Part shown: positions 1-8,778 of the stretch, piece by piece
How the letters are laid out: every line of letters begins with the position of its first letter
Numbering within the stretch: position 1 is the first letter of the stretch
Assembly (NCBI RefSeq): GCF_000801335.2
Contig: NZ_JSEH01000002.1
Span: 186,001-250,000, forward strand
Length of the DNA: 64,000 nt
Direction: 5' to 3'
Origin: Desulfovibrio sp. TomC
Lineage (GTDB): Bacteria; Desulfobacterota; Desulfovibrionia; Desulfovibrionales; Desulfovibrionaceae
Notes under the pieces: generated by a model
Seen by the model: the letters and a program-made list of their open reading frames with translations, nothing else
Databases searched by the model: none
What the model was told of the DNA's origin: nothing
Position numbers and translations under genes: made by a program

Positions 1-120
1 GGCGACGGCCGGGCGGAGATCAGTTACAAGTGGCCGGGCGAGAAAGACAGTCTCGGCCGTTTTACCCTGGTCCAGGACGGCGGCGTGTGGAAGATTGATG
101 CAGTGACCTGCCTGCCCTAG
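1..120 (+). CDS. C-terminal fragment of an unrecognised protein
   Basis: An open frame runs from the first base to a TAG at 118-120 and gives 39 residues ending in WKIDAVTCLP. The start lies outside the window. The pattern of a beta strand, 'DGGVWKIDAV' and a terminal Cys resembles the last strands of small NTF2-like or DUF3828-type secreted proteins, but the piece is too short for assignment. Continuous reading, high-GC codon use and separation from the next gene by about 135 bases support it being real. Confidence 0.5.
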   Translation, partial: GDGRAEISYKWPGEKDSLGRFTLVQDGGVWKIDAVTCLP

Positions 121-255
121 CCCGGGGCAGAGAGGGGCAACGCATCCCTCCTTCGTTTGGCTGGGAAGCGGGCAGCGCCGGTCTTGTCTGGCGTGACATT
201 TGGGCGACCGTTGCCTGAAATCGTGTGTTTGTGAAACGAGCGTGTGTGCCCACCG

Positions 256-828
256 ATGAAGACCTTCATTGTCTCGGATATTTACGGCCTGACCCCGGTA
301 GTTGAGGCCTTTGCCGGGCAGCTTGACCGGCAGGCCGTCGTCCTCTCTCCGTGGGACGGCGAGGGCTGCCCCTTTGCCACGGAACAGGAGGCGCACGCGG
401 CTTTTGTAGCCGGCGAAGGCGTGGCCGGGTTTGCGGCCAGGGTTACGGCGGCGGCGGGGGGGGAGCCGGCTTTTCTGGTGGGCTTTAGCGCCGGGGCCAC
501 GGCGGTCTGGCTGCACGCGGCCGGGGCGGGCTGCCATCCGGACAGCCGGGCCGTGCTCTTTTACGGCTCCCGGATTCGCAACCATCTTGATGCGCGGCCG
601 CGCTGCCGGGTGCAGGCGATTTTTGCCGAGGTCGAAGCCGCGTTTGACCCGAAGACGATCATCGCGCGGATGGCATCGGAGAATGTTGCCGTGCATATCG
701 GGCCAGGGGCGGCCCATGGTTTTATGAACCCGCTGTCGCCGGGGTACTGTGAGGATTTTTTTCGAAAGTATAGGGAGATGGTGCGACAACAATACGTGGG
801 CTGGACGCGCCGCCATGGGGCAGGTTAA
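256..828 (+). CDS. alpha/beta-hydrolase-like (dienelactone hydrolase-type) protein
   Basis: A 190-residue protein starting MKTFIVSDIYG. It carries a nucleophile-elbow motif GFSAG near residue 75, and a late 'GAAHGFMNP' segment resembles the catalytic-His region of dienelactone hydrolase-like proteins (AHGF). It is shorter than typical DLH enzymes (about 230 residues). The substrate is unknown; a cytoplasmic serine or cysteine hydrolase is inferred. An upstream in-frame GTG at 244 would add four residues; the ATG at 256 is preferred because the beta-strand start MKTFIV follows it directly. No strong Shine-Dalgarno is visible for either. The gene stands alone, convergent with the selD operon. 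Confidence 0.6.
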   Translation: MKTFIVSDIYGLTPVVEAFAGQLDRQAVVLSPWDGEGCPFATEQEAHAAFVAGEGVAGFAARVTAAAGGEPAFLVGFSAGATAVWLHAAGAGCHPDSRAVLFYGSRIRNHLDARPRCRVQAIFAEVEAAFDPKTIIARMASENVAVHIGPGAAHGFMNPLSPGYCEDFFRKYREMVRQQYVGWTRRHGAG

Positions 829-921
829 GCGCCGTGGCGCTTGTGCGCGACGTTGCGGCTCTTTAGATGTGGTTTTGTTCTGGGCGCTTGAGGCACCGCA
901 GGGAAGTCCCAACGGCCTGGA

Positions 922-1965
922 TCAACCAAGGCGCAACCGTGCCTTTCCGTCCTCTTCCTCGACCACCCGCCCAATGACCGCCGCCAGATCGCCGGCATCT
1001 TCCAGCATCTGTCGGGCCGCCGCCACTTTCTCTTCCGGCACGGCCAGCACCAGCCCGCCGGACGTCTGGGCGTCGAAGACCAGATCGCAGCGGATGGGGT
1101 CCAGCCCGGCCGCCATGGCAACCGTGCCGGCGCAGTAGCGCTTGTTGGCGAAACTGCCGGCCGGCAGCATCCCATAGCCGGCCAGTTCCACGGCTTGCGG
1201 CAGGAACGGAATGTCGGCCAGCCGCAATTCCACGGCAACCCCGGACGCTGCCGCCATCTCCAGCACATGACCGCCCAGGCCAAATCCCGTCACATCCGTG
1301 GCCGCCTTGAGACCCAGTTCCCGGATCACCCGGCCGCCAGCGGCGTTCAAGCGCCCGGCCCAGGTAAATAAGAGCTCCTCCAGCGCAACTTTGTCGCCGA
1401 AATCGCCCTTGATAGCCGTAGCGATGACGCCGGTGCCGATGGGTTTGGTCAAAAGGAGCACGTCGCCGGGAACAAGGCCCGTGTTGGAGGCGAAATGGTC
1501 GGCATCGACCAGCCCGGACACGGCCAGCCCGTACTTGATCTCCTTGTCCTCAACGCTGTGCCCGCCGGCCGGCACGGCCCCGGCTTCCAGCACCGCATCC
1601 AACCCGCCGCGCAGGATTTCCCCCAAAATAGCGGTGTCCATGGTCTTGGCCGGAAAACAGACGATGTTCATGGCCGCCAGCGGCACCCCGCCCATGGCGT
1701 AGACGTCGGACAGGGCATTGACCGCGGCGATGCGTCCGAACTTGTAGGGATCGTTAACGATGGGCGTGAAGAAGTCCACCGTCTGCACCAGCCCCCGGCC
1801 GTCTGGAAGACGCACTATGGCGGCGTCCTCGTTGACTCCCTGGCCGGTGAGCAGGCGCGGATCGGAAATATGGGGCAGGCCCCGCAAGACAGCTTCCAGG
1901 TCCCCTGGAGCGATCTTGGCCGCTCAGCCGGCGGCGGTGACGGTCTTGACCAGTTCGACGGTCAT
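922..1965 (-). CDS. selD: selenide, water dikinase, selenocysteine-containing
   Basis: SelD makes selenophosphate from selenide and ATP for Sec-tRNA synthesis. The open frame seen without recoding begins only at 1887, but the true N-terminus is an ATG at 1965 followed by 13 codons, then an in-frame TGA (1926-1924), then AAKIAPGDLEAVL. This matches the family motif in which Cys or Sec is followed three residues later by the essential Lys (here U14 and K17). The glycine-rich region around 'LTGQGVNEDAA' and the C-terminal 'DAQTSGGLVLAV' motif are present. Total length is 347 residues, normal for SelD. A good GAGGAG ribosome site precedes the ATG, which overlaps the upstream gene by 4 bases (ATGA). 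It is the last gene of a five-gene operon. Confidence 0.95.
1885..1926 (-). promoter_or_regulatory. selenocysteine UGA codon and candidate bacterial SECIS hairpin of selD
   Basis: The in-frame TGA occupies 1926-1924 on the minus strand. About 16-28 bases downstream lies a short hairpin, CCAGG-GGA-CCTGG (1908-1896), flanked by partly complementary bases (AAGA near 1917 and TCTT near 1887). That placement suits the bacterial SECIS, which must sit just after the UGA for SelB. The stem was found by eye, not by folding. Confidence 0.7.
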
Positions 1966-2225
1966 TGTTGCTCCTCTTTCTCCTGGGTGATGGCCAGCAA
2001 GAGATCGGTCGTCAGAGTGCGGCGGTCAAGGCCGAATCGTGCGGCCAGACCGCTGACGGTCTCGAAAAGCCCCTGGCATAACAGGCAGCAGCCGGCCGCT
2101 GCGTCGAAGCGGCGAAAGACCGCCTCGGTGGCCGGATGGGCGGCTACGAGGTCCAACACTGTGGTTGTGTCGGGATCAAAGGACACGGGGTTGTCTCTGC
2201 GCAACGGAAGCTGCGCCGGAAGCAA
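1962..2225 (-). CDS. DUF1858-like putative redox-disulfide protein
   Basis: A small acidic protein of up to 87 residues. The core 'TTTVLDLVAAHPATEAVFRRFD...GCCLLCQGLF' matches the DUF1858 pattern often annotated 'hybrid cluster protein-associated redox disulfide'. Two Cys pairs (CC, then C two residues on) could bind metal or form a disulfide. The longest frame uses TTG at 2225, three bases after the ABC exporter stop. A GTG at 2186 (MSFDPDTT) would give a more typical length of 74. Its stop overlaps the selD start (ATGA), so translation is probably coupled. A role next to selD is only inferred from the operon. Confidence 0.7.
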   Translation of the reverse strand: MLPAQLPLRRDNPVSFDPDTTTVLDLVAAHPATEAVFRRFDAAAGCCLLCQGLFETVSGLAARFGLDRRTLTTDLLLAITQEKEEQQ

Positions 2226-2228
2226 CGG

Positions 2229-4025
2229 TCACGCGCCCGTCTCCTCGCCGCTTTGCACCGCCCACATGCCGGCATAGACCCCGCCGGCAGCCAGCAGGGA
2301 TTCGTGGTTGCCGCGTTCGACCACACAGCCCTCGACGATGACCAGAATCTGGGCGCATTGGCGCACGGTGGACAGGCGGTGGGCCACGGCCAGGGTGAGC
2401 CGGCCCTGGCGGAATTCGTGGAGGTTGTGCTGGATGACAGCCTCGGTGCGGGTATCGACAGCCGAGGTGGCCTCGTCAAGGAGAAGCAGGGCCGGATCGC
2501 GCAGGATGGCCCGGGCCAGGGACACCCGCTGGCGTTCGCCGCCGGAGAGCTTCATGCCGCGTTCGCCGATGAGCGTGTCGTAGCCCGACGGCAGGCGCAT
2601 GATGAAGTCGTCGGCCCCGGCCATGGTTGCGGCCCGGCGTACGGCGGACAAATCGGCCTCGGGATCGCCGAGGAGAATGTTTTCGGCCACTGTCCCGTGA
2701 AACAGGAAGGCGTCCTGGGAAACATAGCCCAGACGCTGGCGGTAGCTGGCCAGGGTGATAGCCCCAAGCGGCGCGCCGTTGACCAGAATCTCGCCGTCGG
2801 TCGGCTCGAAATAGCGCAGGAGCAGTTTGACCAGGGTGGACTTGCCGGCTCCGGTCGGGCCGACCACACCGACCACTTCGCCCTGGGCCAGAGTGAAGCT
2901 GATGCCGTGGAGGACCGGCTCGCGCCCGGGATAGGCAAAACGGACATCGCGGAAAACGATCTCCCGGGGCCGCTCGGAAAGAGCCACGGCCTCGGGCCGG
3001 TCCACGATGCGGGGCTTGGTGGCCAACAGTTCGGCAATGCGCGCAGCCGCAGCCTCGGCCCGCTGGATCTGGTTAATCAGCATCCCGAAGACGAAAAGCG
3101 GCAGTACCAGACGCGCGGCAAAAAGCGTGAAGGTGGTGTAGTCGCCGACCGTCGGCCCGTTGCCGGCCGCCACCAGCCAGCCGCCGCCGGCAAAGACTGC
3201 GGCAAAGGACAATCCGGCCACGGCGTACATGGCCGGCAGGAACCGGGCCCGTTCGGCCTCGGCGGCCACGGCCTCGTCGCGGTAGGCGGCCGAGCGTTCG
3301 TCGACTGCGGCCAGAAGGCGCGCTTCGGCCGTGTAGGCCTGGATGACGCCCATGCCGGCGATGTTGTTTTCCAGCAGACTGGCAATGGCCCCAACGGCCT
3401 TGCGCGCCGCCCGGTAGCGGGGCTGGACCCGGGTGACGAAGCGGCGGATGGCGAAGACGGCCAGGGGCAGCGGCAGGAAAAGAAGCAGGGCCAGCCGCCA
3501 TTCCAGGAAAAAGAGGTAGCCGTAAATACCCAGGAAGGTGACGACGACCCGAATGATCGAGGTGGTGGCGTCGGTCAGAAAGCTCTCCAGGGTGTCCACG
3601 TCGCCAACCACCACCGACATGATGTCGCCGGTCTGGCGATCCTCGAAATAGGCCGGGTCGAGCGACTGCAACCGGCCGTAGAGCGCCAGACGGATATCGT
3701 GGCGGGTGCGCTGGGCCATGGCCGACAGGACGTAATCCGAGCCGCTCTGGAAGATGGCCAGGAACACGAACGAGGCCAGCACGGCCAGCCCGAAGAGCAC
3801 ATAGGTGTGGGGTGACGTGACCCCATGGACAGCGGCGTCGATAACCTTGCCGGCCAGGGCCAGCGGCAGCAGGTCGCAAGCCCGGGCCAGGACGTTTAAG
3901 CCCAGGCCCAGGCCAAAAGACCGGCGGTAGGGGTGCAGGAAGCGAAAGAGCGTCCAGACATGGCGGCCGAAAAATGGACCATTGGGGGCATTGGCAGCAT
4001 CGGAGGGAATGGTTGTTTTTTTCAT
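2229..4025 (-). CDS. ABC exporter, fused membrane and ATPase domains (MsbA/MdlB type)
   Basis: A 598-residue half-transporter. Residues 30-320 form the six-helix exporter domain, with the coupling-helix region 'DIMSVVVGDVDTLE' near 134-147. Residues 355-590 are the nucleotide-binding domain: Walker A GPTGAGKST at 389-397, signature LSGGE at 493-497, Walker B LLLLDEAT at 513-520, then a switch His in 'AVAHRLST'. It is expected to homodimerise in the inner membrane and export a lipid, peptide or drug; the substrate cannot be read from sequence. Its start overlaps the preceding membrane-protein gene by 4 bases, and the next gene begins 3 bases after its stop, so it belongs to the selD operon. 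Confidence 0.9.
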   Translation of the reverse strand: MKKTTIPSDAANAPNGPFFGRHVWTLFRFLHPYRRSFGLGLGLNVLARACDLLPLALAGKVIDAAVHGVTSPHTYVLFGLAVLASFVFLAIFQSGSDYVLSAMAQRTRHDIRLALYGRLQSLDPAYFEDRQTGDIMSVVVGDVDTLESFLTDATTSIIRVVVTFLGIYGYLFFLEWRLALLLFLPLPLAVFAIRRFVTRVQPRYRAARKAVGAIASLLENNIAGMGVIQAYTAEARLLAAVDERSAAYRDEAVAAEAERARFLPAMYAVAGLSFAAVFAGGGWLVAAGNGPTVGDYTTFTLFAARLVLPLFVFGMLINQIQRAEAAAARIAELLATKPRIVDRPEAVALSERPREIVFRDVRFAYPGREPVLHGISFTLAQGEVVGVVGPTGAGKSTLVKLLLRYFEPTDGEILVNGAPLGAITLASYRQRLGYVSQDAFLFHGTVAENILLGDPEADLSAVRRAATMAGADDFIMRLPSGYDTLIGERGMKLSGGERQRVSLARAILRDPALLLLDEATSAVDTRTEAVIQHNLHEFRQGRLTLAVAHRLSTVRQCAQILVIVEGCVVERGNHESLLAAGGVYAGMWAVQSGEETGA

Positions 4026-4747
4026 ACGAGCAGGAGCAGGGCGGCGTAGCCTGCCGCGCCGAGGGTGAAGGCCGGCGCATTGCCCGAGCCGTCCAGGGGT
4101 AATTCGTCTTTCATGGTGTTCATGACCACGCCGCCGGCCAGGAAGGCAAATAAAATGGCCAGCACGGCGTCGTGGACCTGGAAGACAACGCCAAATCCCC
4201 AGCCGGCAAGCACTGCCCCGGCCAGGGCCAGTCGGCCCAGATGGCGGTAGCTGTCGGTGAAGTGGCGGCGAAGGCCATAGTCGTTGCCGGCCATATGCAG
4301 CGCCATGGCCAGGAAATAGGTGACAAGGTTGGCCGGGCCGGGCGTCACCCGGTTGACGAGCAGATAGCCGATCAGGAAATTATACAGGCCAAACGAGGTC
4401 AGGTGGAGCCAGAAAACGCCTTGCCCGGGGCCGACCGGCGGCCTGTCCCGACCGCCTCGGACGCCCAGGGCCGCCCGTTCCAGGGCATAAAAGACCAGCA
4501 ACCCGGCCAGGGCGATGAGAAAGACATGGCGGTCCAGGACCGCCACCCAGGCCCAGCCGGCCCGCAGCAGGGTGTCCTGGCCGTCGCACAGGCTGGGGAA
4601 GATGTGGACAAAGACGTAGGCTGTGGCCGCGCCGCCGGCCAGGGACAGCCAGAGGCTGCGCGGCGCGTCGAGAACGGGGCTGAGCAGACGCACGTAGAGA
4701 TGGAGCAGGGCCAGACCGGCAGCCAGCAGGGCGCTCAGGGCGATCAT
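4022..4747 (-). CDS. polytopic membrane protein of unknown function
   Basis: A 241-residue protein with about seven or eight hydrophobic segments, including an N-terminal helix starting MIALSALLAAG and a C-terminal YAALLLLV tail. Internal 'HMAGNDYGLRRHF' and 'AFLAGGVVMNTMKDELP' segments vaguely recall ZIP-family metal transporters, where a late helix ends in E-L-P-type motifs, but the ZIP metal motif HNxxE is not seen. It overlaps the genes on both sides by 4 bases (ATGA on each side). Function is not assigned; membrane location is confident. Confidence 0.7.
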   Translation of the reverse strand: MIALSALLAAGLALLHLYVRLLSPVLDAPRSLWLSLAGGAATAYVFVHIFPSLCDGQDTLLRAGWAWVAVLDRHVFLIALAGLLVFYALERAALGVRGGRDRPPVGPGQGVFWLHLTSFGLYNFLIGYLLVNRVTPGPANLVTYFLAMALHMAGNDYGLRRHFTDSYRHLGRLALAGAVLAGWGFGVVFQVHDAVLAILFAFLAGGVVMNTMKDELPLDGSGNAPAFTLGAAGYAALLLLV

Positions 4748-5937
4748 GGGACTTCTTCCCGGGCCTTGGCGGCCGCCCGGCGAAGCAGGGCGTCGGCATC
4801 AAGCCAGTCGGCCTTGTCGGCGTTTTTGACGATGCGGCTGGCCCGGCTCAGTTCCTCCGGGGACAGGGTCAAGCCCAGAGCGGAAAAGTGCAGGGCCAGG
4901 GCCGCCTTGCCGGAGTGGGCCGAGAGCGGCAGGCGGATGCCGTCGGCTCCGACCAGTTCCGGGCGAAAGGGCAGGTAGGTGTCGGGGTGCTTGAGCAGGC
5001 CGTCCTGATGCACGCCGGCCGAGGTGGCAAACACATTGTCCCCGACAATGGCCTTGTTGGCGGGCAGGGCAACCCCTGAATGCGCGGCCACCAGTCGGCA
5101 AAGAGCCGTGAGCCGGGTGGTGTCGACCCGGATGGAGCGGCGGTACTGGGCTTGGTGCAAGCTCAGGGCCATGACCGTCTCTTCCAGGGCGGCGTTGCCG
5201 GCCCGTTCGCCGATGCCGCCGACGGTCAGATGGACGATGTCGGCCCCGGCCGCCACAGCCGCCAGGGTGTTGGCCGTGGCCAGCCCCAAGTCGTTGTGGA
5301 AATGCACCCGCACCTTGACTCCGCGCGGATGGGCCAGCTTTGCCAGGATTGAGGTCAGACGGCGCGCGGCTTCCGGCGTGAGCACGCCGACGGTGTCGGG
5401 AAAACCAATGCCCGTGGCCCCGGCGTCCATGGCCGTTGTATAGGCTTGGCGCAAAAAAGCCGGCTCAGTGCGGCTGCCGTCCTCGCAGCTAAACGTCACT
5501 TTGGTGAAACGCTGCCGGGCATAAGCCACGGCCGAAGCAATCATGTCCAGGCATTGGGCCTTGGTCTTACCCAGCTTGTGGCGACGATGCAGCGGGCTTG
5601 TGGCCAGAAAGACGCCCACGCCCCGGCGCTCGGGCGGGGCCTTGCCCAGGGCGTCCCAGGCGGCGTCGATGTCGGCGGCCATGGCCCGGCACAACACCAT
5701 AATCAGGGGGCCGGGGACTTCAGTGACGATGCGGCGCACGGCCTCGATCTCATTGTCCGACACAGCCGGGAAGCCGGCTTCAATGACGTCCACCCCGGCC
5801 TCGGCCAGGGCCTTGGCGATACTCACCTTGTCGGCAATGGAAAAATGGACGCCTGGCATTTGCGCGCCGTCGCGAAGCGTGGTGTCGGAAATGATCAGCG
5901 GCGAAAGCGGTGCGGGAACTGACAAACGCTTGGGCAT
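4744..5937 (-). CDS. homocitrate / 2-isopropylmalate synthase-family acyltransferase
   Basis: A 397-residue DRE-TIM metallolyase. DTTLRDG at 18-24 is the catalytic Arg/metal motif, HFHND at 212-216 supplies metal ligands, and GIGERAGNA at 241-249 is the second family signature. The enzyme condenses acetyl-CoA with a 2-oxo acid. It ends soon after the subdomain following the barrel and lacks the roughly 120-residue LeuA allosteric domain, so its length fits NifV-type homocitrate synthase or a short isopropylmalate synthase. No nif genes are nearby, so the substrate is undecided. It is the first gene of the operon that ends in selD. No promoter was identified in the 140-base gap before elbB. 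Confidence 0.85.
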   Translation of the reverse strand: MPKRLSVPAPLSPLIISDTTLRDGAQMPGVHFSIADKVSIAKALAEAGVDVIEAGFPAVSDNEIEAVRRIVTEVPGPLIMVLCRAMAADIDAAWDALGKAPPERRGVGVFLATSPLHRRHKLGKTKAQCLDMIASAVAYARQRFTKVTFSCEDGSRTEPAFLRQAYTTAMDAGATGIGFPDTVGVLTPEAARRLTSILAKLAHPRGVKVRVHFHNDLGLATANTLAAVAAGADIVHLTVGGIGERAGNAALEETVMALSLHQAQYRRSIRVDTTRLTALCRLVAAHSGVALPANKAIVGDNVFATSAGVHQDGLLKHPDTYLPFRPELVGADGIRLPLSAHSGKAALALHFSALGLTLSPEELSRASRIVKNADKADWLDADALLRRAAAKAREEVP

Positions 5938-6077
5938 GTCCGTTCATGCGCCGTTTTCCCCGCAAAGGCAACGCCCCAGCCGCCTAACGGTTTGACGTAG
6001 CAGGGACCAGAGGATACGTTTTGGCGCAGCCGGCGCTGTCCGGCAGGGCATTTCATACGATCATCATGGAGCGGAGC

Positions 6078-6737
6078 ATGACGACCATCGGCGTACTCCT
6101 GTCTGGCTGCGGCGTTCTGGACGGTTCGGAAATCCACGAAGCCACGCTGACCCTGTATTTTTTGAACAAGGCCGGGGCCAAGGCAGTCTGTCTGGCTCCC
6201 GATCTCACGGTTGCCGCCATGGACCATGGGACGAAAAAGCCCATGGGCGAAACGCGCAACATCCGGGTGGAAGCCGCCCGTATCGCCCGGGGACCGGTGG
6301 CGGACGTGGCCCAGGCCACAGTGGCCGATTTCGACGGCCTGATTTTGCCGGGGGGCCTTGGCGCGGCCACCAACCTGTGTGATTTTGCGATAAACGGCGC
6401 CAAGGGCACGGTTGAACCGTCGGTTGCGGCCTTTTTGCAGGCCATGCACGCTGCTAAAAAGCCCATCGGCGCCATCTGCATCGCCCCGACCGTGCTGGCC
6501 CTGGCCCTTGGCGAACACCATCCGAAGCTGACCATCGGCAATGATCCCGGCACGGCCCAGGGGCTGACCCAGGCCGGCGCCAACCATGTGGACTGCCCGG
6601 TGGACAGCATCGTGGTGGATGCGGCCAACCGGCTGGTGAGCACACCGGCCTACATGCTTGGTCCCGGCATTGCCGATATCGCCCTTGGCATTGAAAAGCT
6701 GGTTTCGGCCGTGCTTGATATGGCCAGGGCTTCCTGA
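6078..6737 (+). CDS. elbB: ElbB-like DJ-1/PfpI superfamily glyoxalase
   Basis: A 219-residue protein starting MTTIGVLLSGCGVLDGSEIHE, a strong match to the ElbB (isoprenoid biosynthesis protein with amidotransferase-like domain) N-terminus. The nucleophile elbow Cys is at about 134 in GAICIAPTV, and the Glu of 'GSEIHEA' follows the DJ-1 pattern. E. coli ElbB has glyoxalase III activity; a physiological role here is inferred only. The start at 6078 is preferred over earlier in-frame ATGs because GGAGCGGA sits just upstream. It is followed 30 bases later by the deacetylase gene on the same strand. Confidence 0.9.
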   Translation: MTTIGVLLSGCGVLDGSEIHEATLTLYFLNKAGAKAVCLAPDLTVAAMDHGTKKPMGETRNIRVEAARIARGPVADVAQATVADFDGLILPGGLGAATNLCDFAINGAKGTVEPSVAAFLQAMHAAKKPIGAICIAPTVLALALGEHHPKLTIGNDPGTAQGLTQAGANHVDCPVDSIVVDAANRLVSTPAYMLGPGIADIALGIEKLVSAVLDMARAS

Positions 6738-6767
6738 CCATTTTCTCGTAACGGCCAGGGAGGGCGG

Positions 6768-7544
6768 ATGCGGCGGCTTTTTATCAATGCCGATGATTTT
6801 GGATTGACCGAGGGCGTGACGAGCGGCATTGCCGAGGCCATGGCGGCCGGGGTGGTGGGCGGGACCACGGCCATGGTCTGCGTGCCTGGGGCGGTGGAGC
6901 GTATCATACGCCATGGTCGGAGGTTTGCCGGCCGGGTGGGACTCCACCTGCAACTGACCGGCGGCACGCCCTGCCTGCCCGGGACAGACGTGCCCAGTCT
7001 GGTCGGCAGCGACGGCCGGTTTCCCCGCAAAAAGGTCGCGGTGGCGGATGTGAACCCGGATGAGGTAGCTCGTGAATGGCGGGCGCAGTTGGCTCGTTTT
7101 CGGGAGACCGGATTTGAGCCCAGCCACCTCGATTCCCATCATCATATCCACAAGCGTCCCGAGGTGTTCGGGGTGTTTCTGGAACTGGCCCGGGAACTGG
7201 GCATCCCGGCCCGGGCGCTGTCCGACGACATGCGCCTGGCCATGGACAACGCCGGGGTGGCTCATGCCAATGTCTGCGTGACCCGGTTCTTCGGGGAAGA
7301 CCTGACGATCGTCCGGTTCCTGTCCCTGGTCGATGCGGCCTTTGCCGCCCTTGGCGGGCAGGGGACGGTGGAAATCATGTGCCACCCCGGGCGAAACGAC
7401 GACGCCCTGGCCGCGATCAGCACCTATGCTGCCGGCCGGGAGGACGAACTGCGGGTGTTTTGTGTTCCGGAGCTGCCGGAGCTCTTGGCCGGGCGCGGGG
7501 TGACGCTTCTTGACGCGGCAGCGCTGGCACAAGTTGTGACCTAA
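6768..7544 (+). CDS. ChbG/YdjC-family carbohydrate deacetylase
   Basis: A 258-residue protein. NADDFG at 7-12 provides the metal/catalytic Asp pair, HLDSHHHIH at 120-128 the metal His residues, and MCHPG near 200 the C-terminal active-site His, all diagnostic of YdjC/ChbG deacetylases that remove N-acetyl groups from chitooligosaccharides or polyisoprenol-linked sugars (HpnK-like members). The ATG follows an AGGGAGG ribosome site. There is no signal peptide, so it should be cytoplasmic. Neighbours do not define the substrate; it may act in envelope glycan metabolism. Confidence 0.88.
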   Translation: MRRLFINADDFGLTEGVTSGIAEAMAAGVVGGTTAMVCVPGAVERIIRHGRRFAGRVGLHLQLTGGTPCLPGTDVPSLVGSDGRFPRKKVAVADVNPDEVAREWRAQLARFRETGFEPSHLDSHHHIHKRPEVFGVFLELARELGIPARALSDDMRLAMDNAGVAHANVCVTRFFGEDLTIVRFLSLVDAAFAALGGQGTVEIMCHPGRNDDALAAISTYAAGREDELRVFCVPELPELLAGRGVTLLDAAALAQVVT

Positions 7545-7596
7545 ACGATATTTCGGATCAGGCGGCTTTGGGTGAGAGCCGTCAAAGGATGCGCGC

Positions 7597-8778
7597 ATGC
7601 CGGAGAGACTGCTGCTGTCCATGCGCAAATTTGTGGCCCCGGAATTTGTTTTCGGCCGGGGATCGCTGCATCTGGCCGGCCGGCAGGCGGCGGGACTTGG
7701 GGTACGCCGGGCCTTGCTGGTGGCCGACCCCGGGCTTTCCCGCTACGGCTGGACGCAGCGTGTGGAGGAGAGCCTGACGGAAGCCGGGGTCGCCACCGAG
7801 CGTTTCGAGGCTTTGTCCTCCAATCCCCGCGACCATGAAGTGATGGCCGGGGCCGCAGCTTTTGCCGACTGCGTTTGCGACGCCATTGTGGCTGTGGGCG
7901 GCGGTTCGGCCATGGACTGCGCCAAGGCCATAGGTATTGTTTCGGCCAACAAACGCCACATCCTGTCTTTCGAGGGCGTGGATAACGTCGAGCGCCCGGG
8001 GCCGCCGCTTTTGTGCGTGCCGACCACGGCCGGCACCGGGGCTGAAGTCTCCCAGTTCGCCATCATCACCGACACGACCCGCCAACGCAAGGTCGTCATC
8101 GCCAGCAAGACGCTTATCCCGGATGCGGCGCTTATCGATCCGGATGTCACGCTGACTATGCCGCCCGAGCTTACGGCGCATACCGGACTCGATGCCCTGA
8201 CCCATGCCATGGAGGCGTATGTTTCCAACGCTCAGGGACCGGTCACCGATCTTTTTGCCTTGGAAGCCGTGCGGCTCCTTGCCGCCAATCTGCCCATAGT
8301 CATGACTGCTCCGGCCGATATTGAGGCACGGGGAGCGGTGCAGTTGGCCAGCCTGTATGCGGGCATGGCCTTTTCCAATGCCATTCTCGGCGCGGTCCAT
8401 GCCCTGGCCCACAGTCTCGGCGGGCTGCTCGATCTGCCTCATGGCCTGTGCAACGCCATTTTACTCGATCATGTCGTGGCTTATAATTACGAAGCCGCTT
8501 CAGAACGTTTCGATATCCTGGGGCGCTGCCTTGGGGCTGTTCTAGACGACGATGCTCCGGCCGCTGTCCGCAAAAACGCCGTCATCGAGCGTCTGCGGGC
8601 GCTCAAGCGTTCTGTTGGCATCAATCAGGGACTGACAGAACTCGGCATTGCCCGGGAGACGTATGGCGATCTGGCCAAGCGCGCCCTGGATGATCCTTGT
8701 ATGCTGACCAATCCGCGCCAGCCCTCCCAAGCCGACCTCGAAGCCATCTATGAAAGCGCCAGCCAGCCCCTTGCCTGA
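7597..8778 (+). CDS. iron-containing alcohol dehydrogenase
   Basis: A 393-residue group III (Fe-dependent) NAD(P)-alcohol dehydrogenase. The dinucleotide motif GGGSAMDCAK is at 101-110. Metal ligands are readable as D199 and H203 in GLDALTHAMEAYVS, H268 in GAVHALAHSLGG and H282 in PHGLCNA. Such enzymes interconvert primary alcohols and aldehydes and are abundant in sulfate reducers growing on ethanol. The C-terminus contains the usual 'DPCMLTNPR' metal-proximal segment. The following kinase gene begins 29 bases before this stop, so the two are probably co-transcribed. Confidence 0.92.
   Translation: MPERLLLSMRKFVAPEFVFGRGSLHLAGRQAAGLGVRRALLVADPGLSRYGWTQRVEESLTEAGVATERFEALSSNPRDHEVMAGAAAFADCVCDAIVAVGGGSAMDCAKAIGIVSANKRHILSFEGVDNVERPGPPLLCVPTTAGTGAEVSQFAIITDTTRQRKVVIASKTLIPDAALIDPDVTLTMPPELTAHTGLDALTHAMEAYVSNAQGPVTDLFALEAVRLLAANLPIVMTAPADIEARGAVQLASLYAGMAFSNAILGAVHALAHSLGGLLDLPHGLCNAILLDHVVAYNYEAASERFDILGRCLGAVLDDDAPAAVRKNAVIERLRALKRSVGINQGLTELGIARETYGDLAKRALDDPCMLTNPRQPSQADLEAIYESASQPLA

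Noticed and set aside
2136-3815. Long open frame opposite the ABC exporter
   Set aside because: It lies entirely antisense to a strong family match and has low-complexity Gly/Gln/His composition typical of GC-rich antisense frames.
5985-6020. TTGACG plus a weak -10-like box as an elbB promoter
   Set aside because: The -10 match (TACGTT) is poor and no transcript evidence exists.
5895-7628. 577-residue frame on the minus strand over elbB and the deacetylase
   Set aside because: Both plus-strand genes have diagnostic motifs, and the opposite frame has none.
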